Source of the DNA: Sulfuracidifex tepidarius
GTDB taxonomy: Archaea; Thermoproteota; Thermoprotei_A; Sulfolobales; Sulfolobaceae
DNA: 64,000 nucleotides
Direction of reading: 5' to 3'
Assembly: GCF_008326425.1 (NCBI RefSeq)
Contig: NZ_AP018929.1
Location: 2,308,875 to 2,372,874, forward strand
Shown: one piece after another, positions 34,346 through 42,352 of the stretch
Numbering within the stretch: the first letter of the stretch is position 1
Layout of the letters: every line of letters starts with the position of its first letter
Program-made: the position numbers and the translations under genes
Notes under the pieces: model-generated
Told to the model about the DNA's origin: nothing
Databases searched by the model: none
The model's input: the letters and a program-made list of their open reading frames with translations, nothing else

Positions 34346-35461
34346 CTAATGGGCCACGTATTTAAGGGCTATCCGCCTAGCGTCTTCCGATGTTATCTTC
34401 TCTCCCTTATCTGCCATAGCTTTGATCTCTGAGAGGACTTCCCTGAGGGAATTGTCGTCTAGAGATATTCCCTGGTCTTCGAGTATCTTCTTGAGCCCAT
34501 GTATCCCACTGTGTTTACCCAGCTCTATCCTCCTGAAGTTCCCTACTTCCTCTGGAGTAAGGGGTTCGTATGTTGAAGGGTTCTCCAGAACTCCATGAAC
34601 GTGGATTCCCGCCTCATGCCCGAAGGCGTTGTCGCCGACTATTGCCTTGAAGTAAGGTACGGGGACTCCAGTCAGTTCTGACACCATCTTGCTCGTCTCG
34701 TACAGCATCCATGTTTTCACGTTGACGTCGAAACCGAAGAGCTTCTTCGCACCCATAACAACCTCCTCCAGCGAAGCGTTTCCAGCCCTCTCCCCTATTC
34801 CGTTAACTGTAACGTGAACTTGTCTGGCACCAGCGTATACGCCTGCCAAAGAGTTAGCAGTAGCCAAGCCGAAATCGTTATGACAGTGGACGCTTACCAC
34901 TTTATCTCCAGCTACGCTCACCACTTTCTTGATGAGGTCATAGAACTTGAAAGGTTGCATTGTACCTACAGTGTCGGGAATGTTAATCCTGTCAGCTCCC
35001 GCTTCAATTGCAGTCCTGACTGCAGTCAACAGGAAGTCCTCGTCTGTCCTCGTAGCGTCCTCGGGGCTATACTCCACAACCAAACCATGGTCTTTAGCAT
35101 ACCTCACGTTGTCGTAAATCCTATCCAACACCTCTTGCCTGCTCATCCTCAGCTTGTATTTCAAGTGTATGTCTGAAGTAGCTATGAACACGTGTATACT
35201 TCCTAGCCCGCTTTGGATTGTCTTATCTATGTCGTTCTTATTTGCTCTGGATAGACCTATCACCTCTGTGTTATCGCCCACTTCCTCCAAAATCTTCTTT
35301 GTTGATATGAATTCCCCTTCAGAAGACGCAGGGAAACCGGCTTCTATCACGTCTACGCCCATATCGGATAGACGCTTAGCTATCTTAACCTTCTGCTCTA
35401 CAGTTAAGTCTATCCCTGGGGCTTGCTCACCGTCCCTTAAAGTTGTATCAAAAATTCTAAC
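34346..35461 (-). CDS. 2-isopropylmalate/homocitrate synthase-type enzyme, start unresolved
   Basis: A DRE-TIM metallolyase of the LeuA family, which condenses acetyl-CoA with a 2-oxoacid. The conserved N-terminal [18 protein letters not shown] begins at 35461 and is in frame with the rest, ending with [14 protein letters not shown] and GIGERAGN. The short version here lacks the C-terminal regulatory domain. There is no ATG, GTG or TTG in frame upstream of the core before a stop at about 35525; the only nearby starts (TTG, GTG and ATG at 35477) are in another frame that ends after six codons. Translating from ATG 35362 would lose the metal-binding motif. An indel or frameshift is suspected. 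Confidence 0.75.
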   Translation of the reverse strand, partial: VRIFDTTLRDGEQAPGIDLTVEQKVKIAKRLSDMGVDVIEAGFPASSEGEFISTKKILEEVGDNTEVIGLSRANKNDIDKTIQSGLGSIHVFIATSDIHLKYKLRMSRQEVLDRIYDNVRYAKDHGLVVEYSPEDATRTDEDFLLTAVRTAIEAGADRINIPDTVGTMQPFKFYDLIKKVVSVAGDKVVSVHCHNDFGLATANSLAGVYAGARQVHVTVNGIGERAGNASLEEVVMGAKKLFGFDVNVKTWMLYETSKMVSELTGVPVPYFKAIVGDNAFGHEAGIHVHGVLENPSTYEPLTPEEVGNFRRIELGKHSGIHGLKKILEDQGISLDDNSLREVLSEIKAMADKGEKITSEDARRIALKYVAH

Positions 35462-35501
35462 CGTGGAGAATACGCATCCCTTTTTGCACCAATGTTTTCT
35501 A

Positions 35502-35512
35502 CTATTTATACC
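35502..35512 (-). promoter_or_regulatory. TATA box for the LeuA-type gene
   Basis: On the minus strand TATAAATAG is centred about 29 nt upstream of the ATG at 35477, the leaderless position. This ATG is out of frame with the enzyme, so the promoter sharpens the start puzzle. Confidence 0.5.
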
Positions 35513-35521
35513 ATTTAAATC

Positions 35522-36100
35522 TTACGTTAGAGAGTCGGCAAGACTCACCTTATTGTTAATGAGGTATATAACTTCCTTCGCTATACCAAGTTTGATCTTC
35601 TTCCTGAGATTTATGGGTACGTCTGCCTGAAAGTAAGGTTTCGAATACATACCTATCAAGTTGCTATCAAGATCCATGGCATAGAGTCTCACGGAAGATG
35701 CTCCTCCAACTAGAGACAACAAAACTGCCCTATCTCCATCGGTAAACCCTCCGTAGAGTTTTGCCCTACCAGTGTTAGCTACTTGACATGTACCTACTAC
35801 CTTCTTGAGCTCTAACAATCGTTCGAGTTTGTCCATGTTGTCTCCATGAGCGTGAACCACATAGATTGGGCTTCTGTTCGGTTTGACTATCCCGTCAAGG
35901 TCAGTCACTACGATGTCCGGAACTCTTACGTGGGCCTCTAGAAACCTTGAGGCTCCATCTGCAGCAACTATCACTTCCTCTTCGATATGGCTTAAGTTAG
36001 ATAGTGAAGGTCCTGCACCTACTACTGCGACTCTCTTATGCCTTATAACGTTCAGAAGATCTTCCTCCAGATCATCGAACAGAAACTGATTGAGCTTCAT
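35522..36100 (-). CDS. 6-hydroxymethylpterin diphosphokinase MptE-like
   Basis: A 192-residue DUF115/MptE-type protein that in archaea transfers diphosphate to 6-hydroxymethyl-7,8-dihydropterin, in place of bacterial FolK. Visible: a Rossmann-like VAVVGAGPSLSNL (24-36), VIVAADGASRFLE (43-55), PDIVVTDLDGIV with acidic metal ligands, and VVHAHGDN. The pterin context supports this role: a PTPS-family enzyme and a dihydropteroate-synthase-related gene lie within 4 kb. Last-but-one gene of a minus-strand cluster with the HEPN operon upstream (62 bp gap) and the LeuA-type gene downstream. Confidence 0.8.
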   Translation of the reverse strand: MKLNQFLFDDLEEDLLNVIRHKRVAVVGAGPSLSNLSHIEEEVIVAADGASRFLEAHVRVPDIVVTDLDGIVKPNRSPIYVVHAHGDNMDKLERLLELKKVVGTCQVANTGRAKLYGGFTDGDRAVLLSLVGGASSVRLYAMDLDSNLIGMYSKPYFQADVPINLRKKIKLGIAKEVIYLINNKVSLADSLT

Positions 36101-36162
36101 GCATGATAAATAGTCATCCCTTTCACTTATCCTTAGATATCCTCTTATCTTAGAATAAAATC

Positions 36163-36357
36163 CTATCCAGAACTCTTTATCTTGAAATAAATTTGATCAC
36201 CGTCGTCCTTTACTACCTCTATCCCCATGTTCACTATATCGTGATAAAGGGGATTTCTCTTTGAAATTTTAAAAATAACTTGTTCTTTTAAATAATTTAT
36301 GGCTTCTATCGGGTCTGAAGAACACGTATCGGAATCTAGGTCAATTATGGAACTCAT
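36163..36357 (-). CDS. Small conserved-looking protein, 64 aa
   Basis: I do not recognise it. The 64 residues contain an acidic N-terminus with DSDTCSSDP, a helix (PIEAINYLKEQVIFKI), and a C-terminal strand pair (GIEVVKDDGDQIYFKI). The ATG overlaps the stop region of the HEPN gene by 17 bp, the arrangement of translationally coupled genes, and the run of three such overlaps (36747-36766, 36341-36357) is the main reason to regard it as real. Operon third gene. Confidence 0.6.
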   Translation of the reverse strand: MSSIIDLDSDTCSSDPIEAINYLKEQVIFKISKRNPLYHDIVNMGIEVVKDDGDQIYFKIKSSG

Positions 36358-36766
36358 CGAAGATCACGTTGATCTTGTCGAACAAGGAAGTGATCTCGTT
36401 CATTATTATCTCTGCCTCCTTATGCCTGATTACTACCGACGGAGTCTTGAGGGAAGATTCGTCGACTACGGTTGATGGAAACAGCTTAGCCTCTATTTCC
36501 TGAAGTTTAGATATAACTTCCTTCGTCTTCTCATCTAAGTCTTTGTCTCTTTTCAGGTACTCTAATGACACGGCGTTACCACTTGAAGACTTGGAATAGA
36601 TCCCATATAGAGACAGCAATGCCTTGCTCATGTTCTCCACAGATTCATACAGCCTTATTGCTGTGTAAAGTAGATCTCCGTCATCAAATGCCATCTTTGC
36701 TTCCTTAAGAGTCCTGTTAGTCCTTAAGATGTATTCCGATGCTATTTCACTGTTGTTCAATATCAA
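36341..36766 (-). CDS. HEPN-domain protein
   Basis: A 141-residue all-helical protein. The segment LLYTAIRLYESVENMSKALLSLYG (residues about 33-56) is a HEPN signature, seen in nucleotidyltransferase partners and toxins of prokaryotes. The catalytic R-x4-6-H of RNase HEPN proteins is not obvious (R-H occurs adjacent in VVIRHKEA), so it may be a noncatalytic or partner-binding member. Overlaps the upstream gene by 20 bp and the downstream one by 17 bp. Such a HEPN domain often pairs with a minimal nucleotidyltransferase; the upstream 140-residue protein may be a very diverged one. Confidence 0.7.
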   Translation of the reverse strand: MILNNSEIASEYILRTNRTLKEAKMAFDDGDLLYTAIRLYESVENMSKALLSLYGIYSKSSSGNAVSLEYLKRDKDLDEKTKEVISKLQEIEAKLFPSTVVDESSLKTPSVVIRHKEAEIIMNEITSLFDKINVIFDEFHN

Positions 36767-37169
36767 CTACCTCTCCTTTCTTGATGTCTGCTAAAAGTAA
36801 AATTTTCTTTTCGCTCTCCTCTATGGTCCTGAATTCCTTGCTGAACAGTTTATCTGGATCATATAGAACCTTTCCGAACATAGAAACGTAAATCAAGTAA
36901 GGTATGCTGAGTCTAGCTTCCTTGTCGGAGAATATAACCACCTGGATCTTTGTGTCTCGGTCCACGGGAGTGTCCTTTAATGCCCTCCTCATGAAGAACC
37001 ATGATATCTCACCTCTTGAAGTGAATGAGACTCCAGATACCTCCTTGAGCACTATAACCAGGACTGGAACTTCCTCTTCTATATCTATGGCTGCAGCCCT
37101 GAAAGTGGTGCCGTACCACTTTATCATGTCCGACAATATTTTCTCAGATAGAGAAAACACTTGATTCAT
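36747..37169 (-). CDS. Unknown protein, possible diverged nucleotidyltransferase, 140 aa
   Basis: A 140-residue alpha/beta protein that I cannot assign. An early GTT (residues 20-22), strands FRAAAIDI and VPVLVIVLKEV, and a later strand pair (TKIQVVIFSD) would suit a nucleotidyltransferase fold, yet there is no GS...DxD motif, so catalytic MNT activity is unlikely. Its overlap with the HEPN gene (20 bp) suggests an obligate pair. The leaderless start at 37169 has a TATA on the minus strand at 37191-37198, which abuts the divergent gene's start codon. Confidence 0.55.
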   Translation of the reverse strand: MNQVFSLSEKILSDMIKWYGTTFRAAAIDIEEEVPVLVIVLKEVSGVSFTSRGEISWFFMRRALKDTPVDRDTKIQVVIFSDKEARLSIPYLIYVSMFGKVLYDPDKLFSKEFRTIEESEKKILLLADIKKGEVVDIEQQ

Positions 37170-37170
37170 G

Positions 37171-37198
37171 TTTAATATTTTCGATTCTAAGATATAAG
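37171..37198. promoter_or_regulatory. Back-to-back divergent promoters in a 30-bp spacer
   Basis: The plus-strand TATA TTTAATATT (37171-37179) is centred 25 nt from the GTG at 37200 and directly abuts the minus-strand start. The minus-strand TATA, gatataag (37191-37198) read in reverse, is centred about 25 nt from the ATG at 37169 and abuts the plus-strand start. Both cannot be occupied together. Confidence 0.5.
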
Positions 37199-37199
37199 T

Positions 37200-37709
37200 G
37201 TGAACTCCGCTGAAAGATCGTTCCTAGAAAAGACGCCCAACATGAAGATAGAGGTAGTTGAGGAGAACGTTCCATGTTCTACTGAGTGTCTAAGGAAGTC
37301 AGAACTAGCGGAAGTATTGAACGACGAGTCCTTTAGGGAACAGATAGAGATACTCGACAGCATAATCTCGCTCATTAGAGATAACGTTAGCTCACTGAAA
37401 ATGAAGGTGAAAGACATTCTAGGTGAGGAAGGAATCAGCTTGGAAAATGCAACCTACACTATCTATCACTTGGTAGAAGAGGGAGGAGATGTAGTTTTCG
37501 GCACTAACTACCTCAAATACAACGAAAGGCTAATTTTTGAAGGGGACTTCAACAGCATGAACTCGGTTTATAAGAAAATCTCCTCCATGAGGGAAGACCC
37601 AGACGTGAGGGCTCTTTGCGACCAGATAAGGAACCTCTGCGAGGCGACTTGGAGGCATGTTAATAAGAACCTGAGGAAGATGTTTACAAGTGAATCAAAT
37701 GAAAGTTAA
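37200..37709 (+). CDS. Unknown protein in pterin block, 169 aa
   Basis: Not recognised. Residues 1-60 are acidic with two cysteines (VPCSTECLRK), the centre is helical with a wHTH-like EGISLENATYTIYHLVEEGGD pattern, followed by a strand-turn (GTNYLKYNERL), and the C-terminal part carries ALCDQIRNLC and a basic end. It could be a small regulator or RNA-binding protein. GTG start at 37200; Met15 is an alternative. It overlaps the downstream PTPS-family gene by 20 bp, so a common transcript is likely, and it is divergent from the HEPN operon. Confidence 0.6.
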   Translation: MNSAERSFLEKTPNMKIEVVEENVPCSTECLRKSELAEVLNDESFREQIEILDSIISLIRDNVSSLKMKVKDILGEEGISLENATYTIYHLVEEGGDVVFGTNYLKYNERLIFEGDFNSMNSVYKKISSMREDPDVRALCDQIRNLCEATWRHVNKNLRKMFTSESNES

Positions 37710-38115
37710 AATCGGAATGGAAGGTTTCACGATAGACTCGGCACACTATACTCCTTCCTCTCCAGGGAATGAACAGATACATGGCCACACGTACGAAGTA
37801 TCTGTGGAGGTAGAAGGAGAGGTAGACGAGAAGACCGGATTCGTAATAGACTTCGATATATTCAAAGGAATAGTTCAGGACGTAGTTAGAGAGTACGACC
37901 ATAAGCTCCTGATCCCCAGGAAAGACGCGGACAAAATAGAAATGAAAGGACCCTTCGTAGTACTCACGAAGGTAATAGACCATCCCTTTGCCACCGTGGA
38001 GTACATAGGCCAGGATATAGCAAAGAAGTTACATGAGAAGCTAAAGGGGAGTTACCAGATACGTTTGAAGATAAGCGAAGGCAAGGGAGCTTACGCGGTC
38101 ATAGAGTACCCTTAA
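37690..38115 (+). CDS. 6-pyruvoyltetrahydropterin synthase family enzyme
   Basis: A 141-residue T-fold enzyme. The three zinc histidines are H19 (DSAHY) and H31/H33 (IHGH). The catalytic pair D70-H71 is in YDHKL, and Glu129 is the pterin anchor. The catalytic Cys expected four residues before HGH is absent; Glu28 lies three residues before it (NEQIHGH), like the PTPS-III enzymes that release 6-hydroxymethyl-dihydropterin from dihydroneopterin triphosphate. That fits the nearby MptE and dihydropteroate-synthase-like genes and argues against QueD. GTG at 37690 or ATG at 37699. Convergent with the next gene by 17 bp. Confidence 0.82.
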   Translation: MNQMKVKIGMEGFTIDSAHYTPSSPGNEQIHGHTYEVSVEVEGEVDEKTGFVIDFDIFKGIVQDVVREYDHKLLIPRKDADKIEMKGPFVVLTKVIDHPFATVEYIGQDIAKKLHEKLKGSYQIRLKISEGKGAYAVIEYP

Positions 38116-38542
38116 TATGTCTTATCCCAATGTTGTCGATCCAGAGGGAAGCCTCTAGATTGGAGGAATGAAAACATATTCCCGGAGTACCTAGACATTC
38201 CTCCCTTTCTTCCATGATAGCTCGTTTAACTTCTTCAACCCTGGTTATCTTCCCCTGATTGTTCATTTTTTTGACATACCCCCTCTTTTCAAACCTGACA
38301 ATTGGGCTGTCCTCCCTGAAAATGAAAACTCCGCCGAAGATAACTGTATAGCAGAATCTAGGTTGAGCCTTACAGAGGTCTTCATAGCGGTCTTCTTTCG
38401 CACCCAGGAGAAGTTTCCTCTCCATATCATTTGAGTTCTCTAGTGTTACTATTGGAGGTATTACTGACACTGTGAGATAATAGTCGGCGTCATCTCCTTC
38501 CAGTCTAGCTTCGATGAACTTAGGTATCGATATTCTCTCCAT
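38099..38542 (-). CDS. Unknown protein near DHPS-like gene, 147 aa
   Basis: I do not recognise it. The protein is a mixed alpha/beta sequence with several Cys residues (LCKAQPRFCYTV, ECLGTPGICFHSS), two of them in pairs that could bind metal. The start at 38542 (MERISIPKF) is preferred over the upstream in-frame ATG at 38590 because it reduces the overlap with the dihydropteroate-synthase-related gene to 23 bp. The 3' end overlaps the PTPS-family gene by 17 bp. Being locked between two pterin genes suggests, without proof, a linked role. Confidence 0.6.
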   Translation of the reverse strand: MERISIPKFIEARLEGDDADYYLTVSVIPPIVTLENSNDMERKLLLGAKEDRYEDLCKAQPRFCYTVIFGGVFIFREDSPIVRFEKRGYVKKMNNQGKITRVEEVKRAIMEEREECLGTPGICFHSSNLEASLWIDNIGIRHIKGTL

Positions 38543-40010
38543 TTGGAATCCTCTTAAATAACGGTTTGTCTTGAATATAATTTTTATCAATTGAAAGTGC
38601 TACCTCAGCCTTGGACAGCTCATATCCTATGTAAAGAGCATGCTCTAGGGAAGGCTTGACGCCTCTCTTCTCCAGTTCCCTGATTAGGCTCCTTCCCAAG
38701 CTGAGTGCGTCTTTCCCGTGTAGCTTTATTTCACCGCCTTCTCCCATCCACTCTACGACTATGTCTTCATCAGATAGGTATATCCTTGAAAAGCCTCTAT
38801 CCATGGTTGGCTCATTCCTTCCTATTTCGATACCTCTGCTTGGCTCCCTTGGGATTCTTCTCTTATCCTTAAGTATTAACAAGTCTATACCGACGTCCTT
38901 TGGTAACTTAGACTTGGACATGGCTATTGACATCATCTTCCCAGCTTCCCTTGTCTCCCATGCGCTCCACTTAGTCTTTCCCTTATCCATGGTTAACAGA
39001 CATGAAGCCCCCAACTCAGCTGCTATAGCTACCATCGATGCGTTCACCCCCACACTGTCTACATCAATCAACTCGGTGAAGTTGAGTATCCCCATCATGA
39101 TGGGGACGTCATTAATAGCTTCCCTCAGGCTGGAGTACTCCTTCACGCTATCCACGAAACCCTTCAGGGGCGGAGATAGGACAGGGTCTGCTATCATCCT
39201 GTCGAAACCCATCTCTTTAGCCTTCTTCAAAGTAGATAACACGACCTGACTCTTATTGTTAACTTCGTAAGGAGCAACAACGAAGCATGCATCCCTCTTA
39301 ACTTGAGATAGAGCTTCAATGTTTCTTTCGTTCATGTTAAAGACGAACATAGCCCCTGCCTTAACTCCCTCCACGAGCTCACTCGGAGAATCGCTGTCTA
39401 TTCCTACGGGCTTGCCTAACTCTATGGCTTCCTTAACTTTCCTTCTAACTTCGTCCCTATCCTCATGACCGACTGGAAAGCCTACAACTATCACGTCGAC
39501 ATATTTCTCTACCCTTCTAATGTCAGATAGTTCCTGTTTTTCAGCCACTTCTAGAAATATCCTAAACGGAGGCGGTCTTAAGGGAATTCTCAATCCTGAA
39601 ACCGTAAATGCTTCCCTGAAGTTGCTTTCAATTTCACGTAGATACTTTTCACTATCTCCCTTGGAGATGAACTTGTCAGCTGGGTCCCTAGGGGAAAGCG
39701 ATTTGCCTTGTAAGAGCGCTTCAACTGCTAAATTGATGTCCCATGCTTCCTCTGTTCCCTTTACTGTTGGGATCCCGGTGGCTCGCTCTACGAGAGTCGC
39801 ATCACCGAAAACCAAACCTGGAAGGATGATGTAATCATAACCTCTAACTCCCTTCAGCCTCTCAGCTATGTATCTAACGTTCATTAGCGCAGCTACGGGT
39901 ACGTCCATAGCAACTATGTCTATTTCAGCGTTCCTTATTGCCTTAACTGCTTCAGAGAGTATAGGGTAAGCCAATTTACCAGTAACTAAGAGAATCTTCA
40001 ACATGCTCAT
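38520..40010 (-). CDS. Dihydropteroate synthase-related protein
   Basis: An archaeal DHPS-related protein of about 496 residues (TIGR00284-like family). The N-terminal third is an alpha/beta domain (MSMLKILLVTGKLAYPI, then the DYIILPGLVFGD stretch) that looks like a Rossmann fold. The centre is a TIM-barrel resembling dihydropteroate synthase (VGIDSDSPSELVEG, FVVAPYEVNNKSQ, MIADPVLSPP, MGILNFTELIDVDSVGVNASM). The C-terminus is unassigned. In archaea it is proposed to condense pterin with the arylamine of methanopterin- or folate-like cofactors. Start at 40010 follows a TATA-poor region; the ATG at 40004 is an option. Confidence 0.8.
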   Translation of the reverse strand: MSMLKILLVTGKLAYPILSEAVKAIRNAEIDIVAMDVPVAALMNVRYIAERLKGVRGYDYIILPGLVFGDATLVERATGIPTVKGTEEAWDINLAVEALLQGKSLSPRDPADKFISKGDSEKYLREIESNFREAFTVSGLRIPLRPPPFRIFLEVAEKQELSDIRRVEKYVDVIVVGFPVGHEDRDEVRRKVKEAIELGKPVGIDSDSPSELVEGVKAGAMFVFNMNERNIEALSQVKRDACFVVAPYEVNNKSQVVLSTLKKAKEMGFDRMIADPVLSPPLKGFVDSVKEYSSLREAINDVPIMMGILNFTELIDVDSVGVNASMVAIAAELGASCLLTMDKGKTKWSAWETREAGKMMSIAMSKSKLPKDVGIDLLILKDKRRIPREPSRGIEIGRNEPTMDRGFSRIYLSDEDIVVEWMGEGGEIKLHGKDALSLGRSLIRELEKRGVKPSLEHALYIGYELSKAEVALSIDKNYIQDKPLFKRIPNGENIDT

Positions 40011-40312
40011 TTTATAGGAAGTGGTAAAAAAGAATACTTTCAAGTTGAATCTTTTAGCTCCAGACAAATGTTTTAATTCAATTTTCTTGTAGATTATCAA
40101 TATATTCTTAACTAATTAATACATATATATAAGTAATATATATATTATAGTAGAAACTAGATATTTAGGAATCGAGAACAATTATTTTTAAGAATCATGA
40201 GAAAGAATTAGTCTCTACTCTGAGAGTGCAGTCGTGTTAGAATCAACATCTTAACATTAATATCAAAAATCTAAAGGGAAAAAATTAAAGTCGCGTAAGA
40301 GTGATTTCTCTT

Positions 40313-41284
40313 ATGAGCTTACTACCAAAATCGTCAAATGTAAAACCAGGAGAGAAATTTGACGTTATAATAGTTGGATTAGGTCCCGCAGCTTACAGTG
40401 CTGCTCTATACTCAGCAAGGTATATCATGAAGACTCTCGTCATAGGTGAAACCCCTGGAGGACAGCTAACTGAAGCAGCTGACGTTGATGACTACTTAGG
40501 ACTAATAAACTTACCAGCCCAAAAGATGATTGAGACGTTCAATCAGCACATAGAGAGGTACAACGTACCAGTCTTAATCGATACAGTTGACTCAATAAAG
40601 AAAGAGGGAGATGAGTTCATAGTGAAGACAAAAAGGAAGGGGGAGTATAAGGCTTCCTCCGTAATCGTTGCGATCGGCGTAAAGAGGAGAAAGCTTAACG
40701 TGCCAGGAGAGGACAAGTTCACGGGTAGGGGAGTTTCATATTGCTCAGTTTGCGATGCTCCCCTATTCAAGAATAGGCCAGTGGTTATAGTAGGAGGAGG
40801 AGATTCCGCTCTAGAGGGAGCCGAACTTCTCTCAAGATACGCTACTAAAGTATATTTAGTACATAGAAGAGATGAATTCAGAGGTCAGCCGTATTATGTA
40901 GAGATAATAAAACAGAAGCCCAATGTCGAAATCATCCTTAACTCTACGGTCACCGAAATAAGAGGAGAGAAGATAGTCAATAAAGCCGTAGTTAAGAACC
41001 TGAAGACCGGTGAAACAAGAGAGCTCGACGTGAACGGAGTATTCGTGGAGATAGGTTTCGAGCCACCGATAGAGTTCGCCAGAACCAACGGAATAGAGAC
41101 TGACGAGAGAGGATACATAAAAGTCGACGAATGGATGAGGACTAACGTTAAGGGAATGTTTGCAGCCGGCGACTGTACTGGACTCTGGATGGGATTCAGA
41201 CAAGTGATAACAGCAACCGCACAGGGAGCTGTAGCGTCTCACGCAGTGTACACTTACTTGAACGAAAAGAAGGGAAAGAAATGA
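40313..41284 (+). CDS. trxB: Thioredoxin reductase
   Basis: A flavoprotein of about 323 residues, low-molecular-weight thioredoxin reductase. The FAD motif [14 protein letters not shown] is near the N-terminus, the redox disulfide is CSVCD (the family's CxxC, in the [10 protein letters not shown] segment), the NADPH motif [14 protein letters not shown] follows, and the last FAD contact is AAGDCTGLW. It reduces thioredoxin-like proteins in the cytoplasm. The ATG at 40313 is preferred to GTG 40301 because a TATA-like aaattaaag lies about 25 nt upstream of it. The last four bases overlap the inositol monophosphatase-type gene (ATGA), so the two are co-transcribed. Confidence 0.92.
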   Translation: MSLLPKSSNVKPGEKFDVIIVGLGPAAYSAALYSARYIMKTLVIGETPGGQLTEAADVDDYLGLINLPAQKMIETFNQHIERYNVPVLIDTVDSIKKEGDEFIVKTKRKGEYKASSVIVAIGVKRRKLNVPGEDKFTGRGVSYCSVCDAPLFKNRPVVIVGGGDSALEGAELLSRYATKVYLVHRRDEFRGQPYYVEIIKQKPNVEIILNSTVTEIRGEKIVNKAVVKNLKTGETRELDVNGVFVEIGFEPPIEFARTNGIETDERGYIKVDEWMRTNVKGMFAAGDCTGLWMGFRQVITATAQGAVASHAVYTYLNEKKGKK

Positions 41285-42036
41285 CTGATTTAAGGGAGAT
41301 CCTTTTATCCCTTTCTAAAGAGCTCTTCTCATACATGAATGAGATCAGAAGGGATCCTGACTCGTCTAGGATTGTTGGTTACCACGCTGGAGATACAAGT
41401 AGAATAGCTGACAGGGAAATAGAGACTTTCATATCACAATACTTCAGTAAGAGCGGGCTCAAAGTGAAAATGGTTACAGAGGAATCAGGAATCATCGACC
41501 CAGGGAACGCAGAATACATAGCTGTAGTGGATCCGTTAGACGGAAGCAGTAACTTCGTCATGGGAATACCTTGGTATTCTGTATCTATAGCAATGTTTGA
41601 CGCTGACTCTTCCTCTTTAAGAGAGTCTAAAGCTGGAATAGTAGCTAATCTAACGACGGGGAAAACTTACTCTTACGATGAGGAGAAGGCATATGTAGAA
41701 GGGAAGACTCCAGTCGATAGCCCAAACACAGTACTTGCATATTACGATATAGATCAGATAGATGAAGCAGTAGAGATCATGAGTAAGGTCAAGAGACCGT
41801 TTAAGGTGAGGACATTAGGCAGTGCGTCCCTTGACATGTCGCTAGTGTGTGAAGGAATGGCTTCACTTTACTTTGATATAAGAACTAAGCTGAGGAATGT
41901 TGACATAGCTGCTTCTACCAATTTCTGTACAAGAATGGGTTACCGTGTAGTTGATGATGAGGAAAATCCAATAAATGCCACAATCTCAGACGTAGTTAGA
42001 ATAAAGAATTGGGTAATAGTTACAAAAAAGGAATAG
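41281..42036 (+). CDS. Inositol monophosphatase-family sugar phosphatase
   Basis: A 251-residue Mg2+-dependent phosphatase of the IMPase/FBPase superfamily, whose archaeal members hydrolyse fructose-1,6-bisphosphate and inositol-1-phosphate. Metal-binding motifs are seen: VTEESG (66-71), then [17 protein letters not shown] (about 84-100), and the final conserved acidic DIAAST. The N-terminal DREIETF helix fits as well. Start ATG overlaps the thioredoxin reductase stop by 4 bp. Function is either gluconeogenic or in osmolyte synthesis; sequence alone does not separate them. Confidence 0.85.
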   Translation: MTDLREILLSLSKELFSYMNEIRRDPDSSRIVGYHAGDTSRIADREIETFISQYFSKSGLKVKMVTEESGIIDPGNAEYIAVVDPLDGSSNFVMGIPWYSVSIAMFDADSSSLRESKAGIVANLTTGKTYSYDEEKAYVEGKTPVDSPNTVLAYYDIDQIDEAVEIMSKVKRPFKVRTLGSASLDMSLVCEGMASLYFDIRTKLRNVDIAASTNFCTRMGYRVVDDEENPINATISDVVRIKNWVIVTKKE

Positions 42037-42352
42037 CGTGCATATATACATATTGCATATATATCTTTTATATCAGGTTAAAATAATTAATAGATTTATC
42101 TTTAACATAAAATACCTCAGCAAATTGGCTATTCATTCCCACTTCTGTTCACGAAGTTCCTTCCTACTATTCTTAACTCCTAAATAGAGCTTCTTATGGA
42201 CTATAGTATAACTCATTTTATAGACTGTTGTAACTACAAAATGATTTACTCAACTTCCTCTTTTATTCTATCATACTCAATATTATTTTTGCTTAATAAA
42301 TATAGGACTAAGAAGTGCTTGTAGGATATTTTTCTAGATGTCCGAGAAGTTT
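42037..42352. other. Intergenic region, 316 bp
   Basis: Between the IMPase-type gene and the end of the AAA ATPase gene on the other strand. AT-rich, with T-rich runs that may terminate transcription on both strands. No gene, repeat or RNA is seen. Confidence 0.5.

Noticed and set aside
35522-36100. DUF115 protein as a sugar-linked glycosyltransferase rather than MptE
   Set aside because: The pterin gene neighbourhood makes the kinase role more likely, though motif reading alone would not decide.
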